Assembly (NCBI RefSeq): GCF_004363655.1
Contig: NZ_SNZH01000017.1
Span: forward strand, 100,537 to 164,536
Source of the DNA: Tahibacter aquaticus
GTDB lineage: Bacteria > Pseudomonadota > Gammaproteobacteria > Xanthomonadales > Rhodanobacteraceae
Direction: 5' to 3'
DNA length: 64,000 nucleotides
Made by a program: the position numbers and the translations under genes. Below, piece after piece: positions 1 through 8,081 of this stretch (position 1 is the first letter of the stretch; each line of letters opens with the position of its first letter). The notes below the pieces were generated by a model. That model worked only from the letters and a program-made list of their open reading frames with translations. It did no database searches and was not told the origin of the DNA.

Positions 1-2304
1 TTGCGCCAGTTCGACGAAATGCTTGCGCTCCAGCGCCAGCAGCCATTCCTCGTCGACCAGCGAGCCGCGCTCGATCACGCCGCCGCACAGCGTGTCGGCG
101 ATGCGCGAACCGATCTCGTAGTCGTGTTCGGAAATGAAGCGGCCTTCGAGCATGTTGACCAGCATCATCTTCAGGCTGGCTGTGCCGACGTCGCCGCAGA
201 CCGGAATCTGAGCTGGCAGTGCCGGGCGATAGCCCGCATCGGCCAGGGCCGCGGCTTCGCGCTGGGCTACCCAGAGCACTTCATGCGTGTTGAAAACGAT
301 GGTGTCGGTGGCGCGCAGCAGGCCCATTTCCTTGGCTTCCAGCGCGCTGGCCGAGACCTTGGCCATGGCCACGGTCTCGAAGAAGGCCTTGACCGCGTTG
401 AATGGATCGGCCGGATTGGCCTTGGCGCAGCGCAGGGCGATTTCCTTCAGGCCGCCGCCGGCCGGCAGCAGGCCTACGCCGGCTTCGACCAGGCCGATAT
501 AGCTTTCCAGCGCCGCCACCGTCTTTGTGCAGTGCATCTGGAATTCGCAGCCGCCGCCGAAGGCCATGCCGCGAATTGCCGCCACGGTCGGCACCAGCGA
601 GCGCTTCAGGCGCATGCTGGTGGCCTGGAAGTTGGCAATCATGGCCTCGAATTCGGCCACCTTGCCGGCCTGCAGCAAGCCCATCGCGCCCTTCAGGTCG
701 GCACCGGCCGAGAACGGTTCTTTGGCCTGCCACAGCACCAGGCCCTTGAAGCGCTGCTCGGCTTCGTCGACTGCGCGCTGGATGCCGTCGAGGACGAAGT
801 CGTTGACCGTGTTCATCTTGGTCTTGAACGAGACGATGCCGATGTCGTCGCCCAGGTGCCACAGGCGCAGGCCGTCGTTCTCGTACACCGTCGTGCCCTG
901 GTCGAACTTCTCGCCCAGGATAGGATCGGGGAAATGCTGGCGCTGATAAACAGGATGAGAAGAACGCGGCAATGCCTTGTTCTGACTGGCGGAATACGAG
1001 CCATCCTTGCCATGCACGCCGGTCCGTCCGTCGCTGACCCAGGCCGGCAGCGGCGCGCTGCTCATGGCCTTGCCGGCGGCGATGTCCTCGGCGATCCAGC
1101 CCGCTACCTGCTGCCAGCCGGCGGCCTGCCAGGTCTCGAACGGACCCAACTGCCAGCCGTAGCCCCAGCGGATGGCGAAATCGACGTCGCGCGCAGTTTC
1201 GGCAATATCCGCCAGGTGGAAGGCGCTGTAGTGGAACAGATCGCGGAAGGTCGCCCAGAGGAACTGGGCCTGCGGATCGACGCTGGCGCGCAGCTTGGCG
1301 AACTTCTCGCTCGGATCCTTGATCGCGAGGATCGCGCTGACCTCATCGCTGGGCTTCTGGTCGGCGGCGCGGTAGTCCTGCTTGGCCAGGTCCAGCACGA
1401 CGATGTCCTTGCCCACCTTGCGGAACACGCCGGCCCCGGTCTTCTGGCCCAGCGCGCCCTTGTCGATCAAGGCCTTGAGCCAGAGCGGCGCCTGGAAATA
1501 GGCATGCCAGGGATCGTCCGGCAAGGTGTCGGCCATGGTCTTGATGACATGGGCCATGGTGTCCAGGCCGACCACGTCGGCGGTGCGGTAGGTCGCACTC
1601 TTGGGACGGCCGACGGCCGGGCCGGTCAGCGCGTCGACGGCGTCGAAGCCCAGGCCGAATTTCTCGGTGTGGTACATGGTGGCCAGCATCGAGAACACGC
1701 CGATGCGGTTGCCGATGAAGTTCGGCGTGTCCTTGGCATATACCACGCCCTTGCCGACCGTCGTGGTGAGGAAGGCTTCCAGTCCGGCCAGGATGTCGGC
1801 ATCGGTGAACTTGTTCGGGATCAGTTCGACCAGGTGCATGTAGCGCGGCGGATTGAAGAAGTGCACGCCGCAGAAACGATGGCGCAGGTTTTCCGGCAGC
1901 GCCTCGGCTAGGGTATTGATGGACAGGCCGGATGTATTGCTGGCAATAACTGCAGAATCAGGAAGATATGGAGCAATCTTCTTGTAAAGGTCGAGCTTCC
2001 AGTCGGTACGTTCGGCAATCGCCTCGATGACCAGGTCGCAGCCGCGCAGCAGTTCCAGGTGCTCGTCGTAGTTCGCCGGCACGATGGCGGCCTGGCGCGA
2101 CTTGTCGGCGAGCGGAGCCGGCGAGAGCTTGGACAGGTTCTGGATCGCCTTGATCGCGATGCCGCTCTTGTCACCTTCCTTGGCGGGCAGGTCGAACAGC
2201 ACGGTCTCGACATCGGCATTGGTGAGATGAGCGGCGATCTGCGCGCCCATGACACCGGCGCCGAGTACCGCAGCCTTGCGGATACGTAGCGGTTTGAAGC
2301 TCAT
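1..2304 (-). CDS. fadN: 3-hydroxyacyl-CoA dehydrogenase / enoyl-CoA hydratase, FadN-type (3' end outside window)
   Basis: This bifunctional fatty acid beta-oxidation enzyme should hydrate enoyl-CoA and oxidise 3-hydroxyacyl-CoA with NAD. The first 768 codons are visible and no stop is reached at the left edge; the family is about 790 residues, so roughly 20 are missing. Residues 14-20 (LGAGVMG) form the Rossmann dinucleotide loop, followed by the 3HCDH domain (to about 400). The crotonase domain is C-terminal (from about 460), with GADLKGAMGLL and GMAFGGGCEFQ oxyanion-hole motifs. This dehydrogenase-first order matches Bacillus FadN and is the reverse of E. coli FadB. The start ATG has a GAGG ribosome site. 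A thiolase partner would be expected beyond the left edge. The symbol is by family resemblance. Confidence 0.88.
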   Translation of the reverse strand, partial: MSFKPLRIRKAAVLGAGVMGAQIAAHLTNADVETVLFDLPAKEGDKSGIAIKAIQNLSKLSPAPLADKSRQAAIVPANYDEHLELLRGCDLVIEAIAERTDWKLDLYKKIAPYLPDSAVIASNTSGLSINTLAEALPENLRHRFCGVHFFNPPRYMHLVELIPNKFTDADILAGLEAFLTTTVGKGVVYAKDTPNFIGNRIGVFSMLATMYHTEKFGLGFDAVDALTGPAVGRPKSATYRTADVVGLDTMAHVIKTMADTLPDDPWHAYFQAPLWLKALIDKGALGQKTGAGVFRKVGKDIVVLDLAKQDYRAADQKPSDEVSAILAIKDPSEKFAKLRASVDPQAQFLWATFRDLFHYSAFHLADIAETARDVDFAIRWGYGWQLGPFETWQAAGWQQVAGWIAEDIAAGKAMSSAPLPAWVSDGRTGVHGKDGSYSASQNKALPRSSHPVYQRQHFPDPILGEKFDQGTTVYENDGLRLWHLGDDIGIVSFKTKMNTVNDFVLDGIQRAVDEAEQRFKGLVLWQAKEPFSAGADLKGAMGLLQAGKVAEFEAMIANFQATSMRLKRSLVPTVAAIRGMAFGGGCEFQMHCTKTVAALESYIGLVEAGVGLLPAGGGLKEIALRCAKANPADPFNAVKAFFETVAMAKVSASALEAKEMGLLRATDTIVFNTHEVLWVAQREAAALADAGYRPALPAQIPVCGDVGTASLKMMLVNMLEGRFISEHDYEIGSRIADTLCGGVIERGSLVDEEWLLALERKHFVELAQ

Positions 2305-2702
2305 GGTGACCTCGTTGTGGCGGGAAGCGGAGGGGAAGCCCGGCGACTGTGCACCGATGCATTGGAGTTGTTGCTCGCGTTGCGGTGCAGCATCCGGCGC
2401 CCGAACGACGATGGTGGGACGGGCCGGCCTGCGGCCAGAGCCGGGTCCGCCAGGGGTGAGGGCGCAAGCACGGAATTGGCGGTATTGCCTGCGTCTGCAT
2501 CGATACCGCGGTGGGCGGCAGCAGGCGCGGTCATGCGCAACAAGCCCACTCGGGTCGAGCCCTGCAGAGACTGGACATGAAGTGCAGGATGCCCGGCGCG
2601 CGGCAGTGGGCGGCGACGCAATCGATCTGTTCGTTCGATGGTTTTCGTGGCGGAGATACCTCGGCGTCGGGGCAGGCCAGGCGGCTGGCCCCGGCCGCGT
2701 TT
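2305..2702. other. fadN-psrA intergenic region, no gene seen
   Basis: This 398-bp gap separates two minus-strand genes. It should carry the fadN promoter, but I found no convincing -35/-10 pair and no clear CAAAC-N4-GTTTG operator here. Its right end (2658-2702) is a diverged copy of the REP-like repeat described at 20601-20649. Open frames crossing it have no recognisable protein features. Confidence 0.6.
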
Positions 2703-2705
2703 CTA
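2658..2705 (-). repeat. REP-like repeat, diverged copy starting at the psrA-like stop codon
   Basis: Read on the minus strand, it starts with the TAG stop codon of the regulator gene (TAGAAACG) and runs to CGAGGT. It aligns almost end to end with the element that starts at the yaiI stop codon at 20649: shared TAGAAACG, a GGGG block, GCCGCC, CCCCGAC and CGAGGT. Its GC-rich arms can form a hairpin, so it may also end transcription of the regulator. Confidence 0.6.
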
Positions 2706-3323
2706 CGGTGCGCGCAGGCCGGCGGCGGCGAAGCGGATCAGATGCTCGGCGGCGCGTTCCCGATGCTGCTGTTCGGTGACGCCGGTCTTGCGCTTGATCA
2801 CGCCGAAATCGGCCATGGCATAGGTCAGGGCACCGGCGACAATATCCAGCCGCCAGTACAGCTCTTCCTTGTCCAGATCGGGCAGGCGCTGGGCAAAGGC
2901 GGCATGGAAGCGCTTCATCACGTGGCCGTAGTTATCGGACAGGAATTTGCGCAGCGCGTCGTTGTGTTCGGCATAGGCGCGCGCCAGTACGCGTACGAAG
3001 GCACCGCCACCACCGCGGTCCTGCGACAGGTCCAGGGCCGGCTGGATAAAGGCGCCGAGCAGATGTTCCAGGCCCGACTCCGGTTTTTTCAGTGCTTCGT
3101 CCAGGGCTTGCAGGCGGTGCGCGTTGAGTTCGTCCAGGCGGCGGCGGAATACCTCGTTGATGAGATTTTCCTTGGAGCCGAAGTGGTAGTTGACTGCCGC
3201 CAGGTTCACATTTGCTGCCGCAGTCACCTGGCGCAGCGAGGCGCCGGCAAAGCCGAGCCGGGCAAACAGCTGTTCGGCGGCGCCGAGGATGCGTTCCTTG
3301 GTGGAGAAGTGCTGCGAGTTCAT
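2703..3323 (-). CDS. TetR/AcrR-family regulator, PsrA-type
   Basis: This 206-residue regulator has an N-terminal TetR helix-turn-helix (residues about 10-55, with NLAAVNYHFGSKENLINEVF). That stretch and the later DFGV segment resemble Pseudomonas PsrA, the fatty-acid-sensing repressor of beta-oxidation genes. The neighbouring FadN-type gene, downstream on the same strand, fits control of fatty acid degradation, probably with acyl-CoA or free fatty acid as ligand. A promoter with an overlapping PsrA-like operator lies 80-120 bp upstream (3401-3444), suggesting autorepression. The stop codon lies inside a REP-like repeat. TetR family is certain; the PsrA assignment rests on motif resemblance and context. 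Confidence 0.88.
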   Translation of the reverse strand: MNSQHFSTKERILGAAEQLFARLGFAGASLRQVTAAANVNLAAVNYHFGSKENLINEVFRRRLDELNAHRLQALDEALKKPESGLEHLLGAFIQPALDLSQDRGGGGAFVRVLARAYAEHNDALRKFLSDNYGHVMKRFHAAFAQRLPDLDKEELYWRLDIVAGALTYAMADFGVIKRKTGVTEQQHRERAAEHLIRFAAAGLRAP

Positions 3324-3400
3324 GAAGTCCTTACACTGTCCGGTCTCGGGCTCAGGCCGGGTTCTGTTCTGGCGGGGCAGCCCAGGATCGGATCCTAGGT

Positions 3401-3414
3401 AAAACGAGCGTTTG
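3401..3414 (-). promoter_or_regulatory. PsrA-like operator over the transcription start
   Basis: The minus strand reads CAAAC-GCTC-GTTTT. The published Pseudomonas PsrA site is G/CAAAC, 2-4 bases, GTTTG/C, so nine of ten conserved positions match. The site starts 2 bp downstream of the -10 box and covers the predicted transcription start, the classical position for an autorepressor. Inference from sequence only. Confidence 0.6.
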
Positions 3415-3415
3415 A

Positions 3416-3444
3416 ATGCTACGAGAGCGCTTCGATCCGGTCAA
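3416..3444 (-). promoter_or_regulatory. Sigma70-type promoter of the psrA-like gene
   Basis: On the minus strand TTGACC (3444-3439) and TAGCAT (3421-3416) are separated by exactly 17 bp. The -35 matches five of six consensus bases and the -10 four of six. It lies 93 bp or more upstream of the regulator start codon and is followed immediately by the operator at 3401-3414. Confidence 0.6.
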
Positions 3445-3710
3445 ACTTGACTGATCGCGGCGCAGCGAATGATCCAGCCTGAGTCGTTTTGCCGGCGTGA
3501 CTCAATCAATAATGTCCTCTTGTCCGGCGGCCGCGACGCCCCCAATCAGGGGCGCCCGCGACGGTATTGGCCGGGACGGCTGCATACGTCGCGTGAATCA
3601 GCTAGAATTCAGAAGGATTTTGTCTGCTAACCCCGCATTCCTACGCGTGTTTGGTGATACCATCGCGCGCGGTGGCGGGATTCTTTTTTCTACAATCTGG
3701 AGCATTCGAC

Positions 3711-4136
3711 ATGGCGCTGGAGCGCACCTTGTCCATCATCAAACCCGATGCCGTCGCCAAGAACGTGATCGGTGAAATTTATACCCGTTTCGAAAAGGCC
3801 GGCCTGAAGATCGTCGCGTCGAAGATGAAGCATCTCTCGCGCAAGGAAGCCGAAGGCTTCTACGCCGTGCATCGCGAGCGTCCGTTCTTCAATGCGCTGG
3901 TCGAGTTCATGATTTCCGGTCCGGTCGTGATCCAGGCGCTGGAAGGCGAAAATGCGGTGCTGACGCATCGCGATCTGATGGGCGCCACCGATCCGAAGAA
4001 GGCCGAGAAGGGTACGATCCGTGCCGACTTCGCCGATTCCATCGACGCCAACGCGGTACACGGTTCCGATTCGCTCGATAATGCCGCTGTGGAAATTGCA
4101 TATTTCTTTGCATCCACCGAGCTCTGCCCGCGCTGA
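3711..4136 (+). CDS. ndk: Nucleoside diphosphate kinase
   Basis: This cytoplasmic enzyme of 141 residues, the usual length, moves the gamma phosphate of ATP onto NDPs through a phosphohistidine. The catalytic histidine is H117 in NAVHGSDS, and the N-terminus [14 protein letters not shown] is the family signature. The ATG at 3711 is chosen over a longer upstream frame because it matches the family start and has GGAG 8 bp upstream. It opens the conserved ndk-rlmN-pilW-rodZ run; rlmN starts 11 bp after its stop. Confidence 0.97.
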   Translation: MALERTLSIIKPDAVAKNVIGEIYTRFEKAGLKIVASKMKHLSRKEAEGFYAVHRERPFFNALVEFMISGPVVIQALEGENAVLTHRDLMGATDPKKAEKGTIRADFADSIDANAVHGSDSLDNAAVEIAYFFASTELCPR

Positions 4137-4147
4137 GGAATGATCTG

Positions 4148-5260
4148 GTGACAGTGGTGAAACCCAACCTGTTCGATTACGACCGCCAGGGATTGCGCGA
4201 TCTGTTTGCATCCATTGGCGAGAAGCCCTACCGGGCCGATCAGGTGATGAAGTGGATGTATCACCGCCATGTCACCGATTTTGGCCAGATGACCGATGTC
4301 GGCAAGGCGCTGCGCGAGAAGCTCAGCGCCCATGTCGACATCGTTCCGCCCAAGACCGTATTCGAGAAACAGTCTGCCGACGGCACGCACAAGTGGCTGC
4401 TCGGCATGGACGGCAGCAATGCCATCGAGACCGTGTTCATTCCGGAAACCTCGCGCGGCACGCTGTGCGTCTCCTCGCAGGTGGGCTGTGGCCTCAACTG
4501 CCAGTTTTGCTCCACCGCCACCCAGGGCTTCAACCGCAACCTGTCTGCTGCCGAGATCATCGGCCAGGTCTGGGTCGCAGCGCGCCACTTGGGCAATGTG
4601 CCGCACCACCAGCGCAAGCTCACCAACGTGGTGATGATGGGCATGGGCGAGCCGCTGCTGAATTTCGACAACGTCGTGCGCGCGATGAGCGTGATGCGTG
4701 ACGATCTCGGTTTCGGGCTGGCGAACAAGCGCGTCACCCTGTCCACTGCCGGACTGGTGCCAATGATCGACAAACTCAGCGAAGCCAGCGACGTATCCCT
4801 CGCGGTCAGCCTGCATGCGCCGAACGACGAACTGCGCACCGAACTGGTGCCGCTGAACAAGAAGTATCCCATTGCGGAACTGCTGGGCGCCTGCCAGCGT
4901 TATGTGGCCAAGCGTCCGCGTGCCTCGATCACCTTCGAATACACCATGATGAAGGGGATCAACGACAAGCCGGAGCTGGCGCGACAACTGGTCAAGCTGA
5001 TGCGCAAGGTGCCGTCCAAGGTCAACCTGATTCCGTTCAACCCCTTCACCGGCACGCGCTTCGAGCGCTCCGAGGAAGAGGACATCCGCAACTTCCAGAA
5101 GATTCTGCTCGACGCGAACGTACTGACCACCGTACGGCGTACCCGCGGCGACGACATTGATGCAGCCTGCGGCCAGCTCAAGGGCCAGGTCGTCGACCGT
5201 ACCCGGCGCCAGGCCGAGTTCCGCCGTACGCTGGACGAAGGCCAAGTCGATGCGGCGTAA
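4148..5260 (+). CDS. rlmN: Dual-specificity 23S rRNA (adenine2503-C2)/tRNA methyltransferase
   Basis: This radical-SAM enzyme methylates C2 of A2503 in 23S rRNA and of A37 in some tRNAs. It is 370 residues. The [4Fe-4S] motif CGLNCQFC gives C114, C118 and C121, and the methyl-carrying cysteine is C341 in AACGQLKG. The start is GTG at 4148 with GAGGAA 7 bp upstream; that ribosome site overlaps the ndk stop, suggesting translational coupling. The last 11 bp overlap pilW. Confidence 0.97.
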   Translation: MTVVKPNLFDYDRQGLRDLFASIGEKPYRADQVMKWMYHRHVTDFGQMTDVGKALREKLSAHVDIVPPKTVFEKQSADGTHKWLLGMDGSNAIETVFIPETSRGTLCVSSQVGCGLNCQFCSTATQGFNRNLSAAEIIGQVWVAARHLGNVPHHQRKLTNVVMMGMGEPLLNFDNVVRAMSVMRDDLGFGLANKRVTLSTAGLVPMIDKLSEASDVSLAVSLHAPNDELRTELVPLNKKYPIAELLGACQRYVAKRPRASITFEYTMMKGINDKPELARQLVKLMRKVPSKVNLIPFNPFTGTRFERSEEEDIRNFQKILLDANVLTTVRRTRGDDIDAACGQLKGQVVDRTRRQAEFRRTLDEGQVDAA

Positions 5261-6011
5261 GCTGATACTGGCTCTTTTGATCCTGACGCTGGGCCTGAAC
5301 GCCTGCGGCGCCTCTTCGCCGCGGCTCAAGGCCAGCGACAAGGCGCGCAGCGCAGCCGAAGTGCATGTCGCGCTGGGCCAGCGCTACATGCAGCAGGGCA
5401 AGCTCGAAATCGCGCTGGAAAAGCTCGAGAAGGCGTTGAAGTACGATGCGTCCTACGTCGACGCGCATACGGTCATCGCGGTGCTGTACGAGCGCATCAA
5501 CGACCAGCGCAAGGCGGCCGAGCACTACAAGCGCGCGGCCGACCTGGCGCCGCGCAACGGTGCGGTGAACAACAACTACGGTGCCTTCCTCTGCCGCAAC
5601 GGCAAGCTCGAAGAAGCCGAGCAGCGCTTCAGCGCGGCCATCGCCGATCCGTTCTACAAGACGCCGGACGTTGCCTATACCAATGCCGGCACCTGCCTGC
5701 TGAAGACCCAGAACATCGACCGCGCGGAACACTATTTCCGCAAGGCGCTGGATACCAATCCGAATAACAGCGAGGCGCTGTTTCACCTGGCCGGCCTGTT
5801 GTTCCAGAAGAGCGATTTCCTGCGCGCGCGTGCTTTCCTGCAGCGTTTCGATGCGCTCGGTGTTGCCAATCCCGATGCGTTGCTGCTGGGCCACAGCATA
5901 GAAACCGGCTTGGGCAACACGCGCGAAGCCAACGAGTACGCGCGGCGCCTGCGCACCGAATTTCCCGACTCGCCCCAGCGGCAGAAGCTGGAACCGAGCA
6001 CTCCGTCATGA
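5250..6011 (+). CDS. pilW: Type IV pilus biogenesis TPR lipoprotein PilW/PilF
   Basis: This 253-residue outer-membrane lipoprotein is needed for PilQ secretin assembly and pilus stability. A lipoprotein signal peptide ends at LNAC (lipid-modified C19), and tetratricopeptide repeats fill about residues 35-230 ([20 protein letters not shown] and later copies). I chose the ATG at 5250, which gives the signal peptide and overlaps rlmN by 11 bp; a longer in-frame extension would bury it. The stop overlaps the rodZ start (ATGA), so the genes are probably coupled. Confidence 0.92.
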   Translation: MRRKLILALLILTLGLNACGASSPRLKASDKARSAAEVHVALGQRYMQQGKLEIALEKLEKALKYDASYVDAHTVIAVLYERINDQRKAAEHYKRAADLAPRNGAVNNNYGAFLCRNGKLEEAEQRFSAAIADPFYKTPDVAYTNAGTCLLKTQNIDRAEHYFRKALDTNPNNSEALFHLAGLLFQKSDFLRARAFLQRFDALGVANPDALLLGHSIETGLGNTREANEYARRLRTEFPDSPQRQKLEPSTPS

Positions 6012-7168
6012 AACATCGACAAAAACGTTCGCACTCTGGCGCCGGTGTTGCGGCGGCGCCTGCAGCGACATCACCAGCCATCCCACCCAATGACGATCAG
6101 ATCACTCTCGATCTCGCCTCGCAGCCGATGACCAGCCCCCACGACGAAACCTACTCTGCTGCGGCCACGGACAGTGCCGTGCTTGCGAACACGGACGATA
6201 CATCCTCCCGCGAACTGGCCGCCGAAGACGGTAGCCGGGAGCTCTTCAATCTGCCCGCCGAGGCGCAGGACGCACCCCGCCTGGGCGAGCGACTGCGCCA
6301 CGCACGCAACGAGAAGGGTCTGAGCCTGGATGAAGTCTGCGCCCGCCTGCGCTTGCCGCAGCGCGTCGTGGCGAAGCTGGAAGGCAACGACTACGGCGCG
6401 ATCGAGCACGACGTCTATCTGCGCGGCTATCTGGCCAGTTATGCGCGTCTGCTGGAAATTCCGCTGCAGGCCGTCGACAGCCAGCTGCGCGAGCGCGCGC
6501 CGGTCGTACCGACCCTGGTTGCTACCGGCCGCATCTCGCATTCGCGCTATCTGTTCCAGCGCTATTCGGTGCCGACGGTCTACGTGATCCTGACCGGCCT
6601 GATCGTGGCCCCGGCGGTGTGGCTGGCCACTCATGGCGGCCTTGACCAGAATCTGGCGCGGCTGGCGCCATTGGAGCAGTCGATGCCGGGCGAGACGCCG
6701 GCTCCGGCCAGTACGTCGCTCGCCCTGCCGTTGGATTCGGGCGCTGGCGGTGCAGCTTCGCCACCGGCCACGGTCGCCAGCGTTCCGGCAGAGCCGCCGC
6801 ATGCGACAGCAGAGCAGCCGCTGATGGCGTCGATGATGCCGGCCATCAAGCACGAATCCCAGCCTGAACCGGCGCCGGCCTTGCCGGCGGGCCGCTACGA
6901 ACTCAGCCTGCGCCTGAAGGAAGCAAGCTGGGTGGAAATGATCGGTGGCGATGGTCAGCGCGTCGAGTTCGGCCTGTTGCCGGCCGGCAGCAGCAAAACC
7001 TATACGGTAGGTCAGGCGCTCAGCGTGCGCCTGGGCAATTCGGCCAATGCGGAATTGCTCGTCAACGGCAAGCCGGTCGATCTGGCACCGTTCCGCCGCG
7101 CCAATGTCGCGCACCTGAAACTGGTCGACGGTGCTGCGGCGAATCCGGCCACAGCCAGCGATAACTGA
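6008..7168 (+). CDS. rodZ: Cytoskeletal protein RodZ (helix-turn-helix, one membrane segment)
   Basis: RodZ links MreB filaments to the cell-wall elongation machinery in the inner membrane. The 386 residues show a long Ser/Ala-rich N-terminal extension (1-88), a HTH_25 domain (about 90-160, LGERLRHARNEKGLSLDEV), a membrane segment near 190-208 (TVYVILTGLIVAPAVWLA), a Pro/Ala-rich linker and a C-terminal DUF4115 domain (about 295-375). In E. coli ispG and hisS follow; here the next gene is yfgM, after a strong hairpin. Confidence 0.92.
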   Translation: MKHRQKRSHSGAGVAAAPAATSPAIPPNDDQITLDLASQPMTSPHDETYSAAATDSAVLANTDDTSSRELAAEDGSRELFNLPAEAQDAPRLGERLRHARNEKGLSLDEVCARLRLPQRVVAKLEGNDYGAIEHDVYLRGYLASYARLLEIPLQAVDSQLRERAPVVPTLVATGRISHSRYLFQRYSVPTVYVILTGLIVAPAVWLATHGGLDQNLARLAPLEQSMPGETPAPASTSLALPLDSGAGGAASPPATVASVPAEPPHATAEQPLMASMMPAIKHESQPEPAPALPAGRYELSLRLKEASWVEMIGGDGQRVEFGLLPAGSSKTYTVGQALSVRLGNSANAELLVNGKPVDLAPFRRANVAHLKLVDGAAANPATASDN

Positions 7169-7240
7169 ATCGAAGCGAATCGTCCGCGCTTTGCCGCGGC
7201 GGTTGGGAGTGCGCTGCGCACGCTTCCTGTTACTCTACGG

Positions 7241-7286
7241 CGCCCCCGGGCTGGCCGGTTGTTCCGGCCGCCCTGGGGCGTTTCTC
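7241..7286 (+). terminator. Probable rho-independent terminator after rodZ
   Basis: CGCCCCCGGGCTGGCCGG (7241-7258) and CCGGCCGCCCTGGGGCG (7264-7280) pair with one mismatch and one bulged base around a 5-base loop. The run TTTCTC follows. The U tract is short, so termination strength is uncertain, but the stem is very stable and lies 72 bp after the rodZ stop. Confidence 0.5.
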
Positions 7287-7403
7287 GCGACGGTCGCCAT
7301 CGCTCGATGGCGGCTCTGCGGTCGACCGGCAGCCGGGCCTTCCTGCGGCTGCACTCATTAGAAGAATGGCCGCCCCCGGGCAGGCGCAACCTGGATGTTG
7401 AAC

Positions 7404-8081
7404 ATGGCTTTCGATCAACTCGACGAACACGAACAAAGCGAAGTCGTACGCAAATGGGTGCGCGACAACGCAGCCTCCATCCTTGCCGGCGTGGTCCTGG
7501 GCCTGCTGGCCATCTTCGGTTATTTCCAGTGGAAGTCGCACCAGTTGCGCCAGCAAGTGGTCGCGGCTGGCGAGTTCCAGAATTTCGGCGCTGCCGTCGG
7601 TGCCAAGAACGACGAGCGCTCCAAGGCAGCACTCGAGTTGATGCAGAAAGAGCATGCCGGCAGCGCCTATGCCGTCATTGCAAGCATGCGCTGGGCCGAA
7701 GCGGCGGTAGCCAGGAAAGACCTGGCCGCGGCCGAACAGTCGCTGCAGTGGGCCTATGACCACGCCGGCGATAAAGCCCTGAAAAGTCTGGCCGGTCAGA
7801 ACCTGGCCCGGGTCAAGCTGGGCGCCGACAAGGCCGCCGAAGCGCTGGCCCTGCTCGACAGCCTGCCCACCGAAGCCTACGCGGCCAGCATTGCCGAGCT
7901 GCGTGGCGACATCCTGCTTGTCCAGGGCAAGCGCGACGAAGCGCGTACGGCTTATCAGGCCTCGATCGACGCCCTCGAACCGACCGCGCCGAATCGCCAG
8001 ACCGTGGAAATGAAGCGTGACGATGCAGCTGGTGCAATCGCCGCTCCGGCCGTCGCCGCTGCAGAGAAGCAGAGCTCATGA
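7404..8081 (+). CDS. yfgM: Ancillary SecYEG translocon subunit YfgM
   Basis: YfgM is a bitopic inner-membrane protein that joins SecYEG and periplasmic chaperones. It is about 225 residues here. One membrane segment lies near residues 22-41 (SILAGVVLGLLAIFGYF), followed by a periplasmic TPR-like domain, with KxKRDD-type sequence near the end. I prefer the ATG at 7404 (MAFDQLDEHEQSE, family-like start, GGATG 6 bp upstream) over the one at 7395. The stop overlaps the bamB start (ATGA). Confidence 0.9.
   Translation: MAFDQLDEHEQSEVVRKWVRDNAASILAGVVLGLLAIFGYFQWKSHQLRQQVVAAGEFQNFGAAVGAKNDERSKAALELMQKEHAGSAYAVIASMRWAEAAVARKDLAAAEQSLQWAYDHAGDKALKSLAGQNLARVKLGADKAAEALALLDSLPTEAYAASIAELRGDILLVQGKRDEARTAYQASIDALEPTAPNRQTVEMKRDDAAGAIAAPAVAAAEKQSS

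Larger units (their letters stand above)
3324..3710. other. psrA-like/ndk divergent intergenic region
   Basis: This 387-bp region separates the minus-strand regulator from ndk. The left part holds the regulator promoter and operator (3401-3444). On the plus strand a TAGAAT at 3603-3608 and a TACAAT at 3691-3696 look like -10 boxes for ndk, but neither has a good -35 at the right distance, and the second would start transcription inside the ribosome site. No gene is seen. Confidence 0.5.

Noticed and set aside
1..1911. 636-codon plus-strand frame at the left edge
   Set aside because: It is antisense to the FadN-type gene, whose motifs and ribosome site are clear.
3691..3696. TACAAT as an ndk -10 box
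   Set aside because: No -35 at 16-18 bp, and transcription would start inside the ribosome site, leaving almost no leader.
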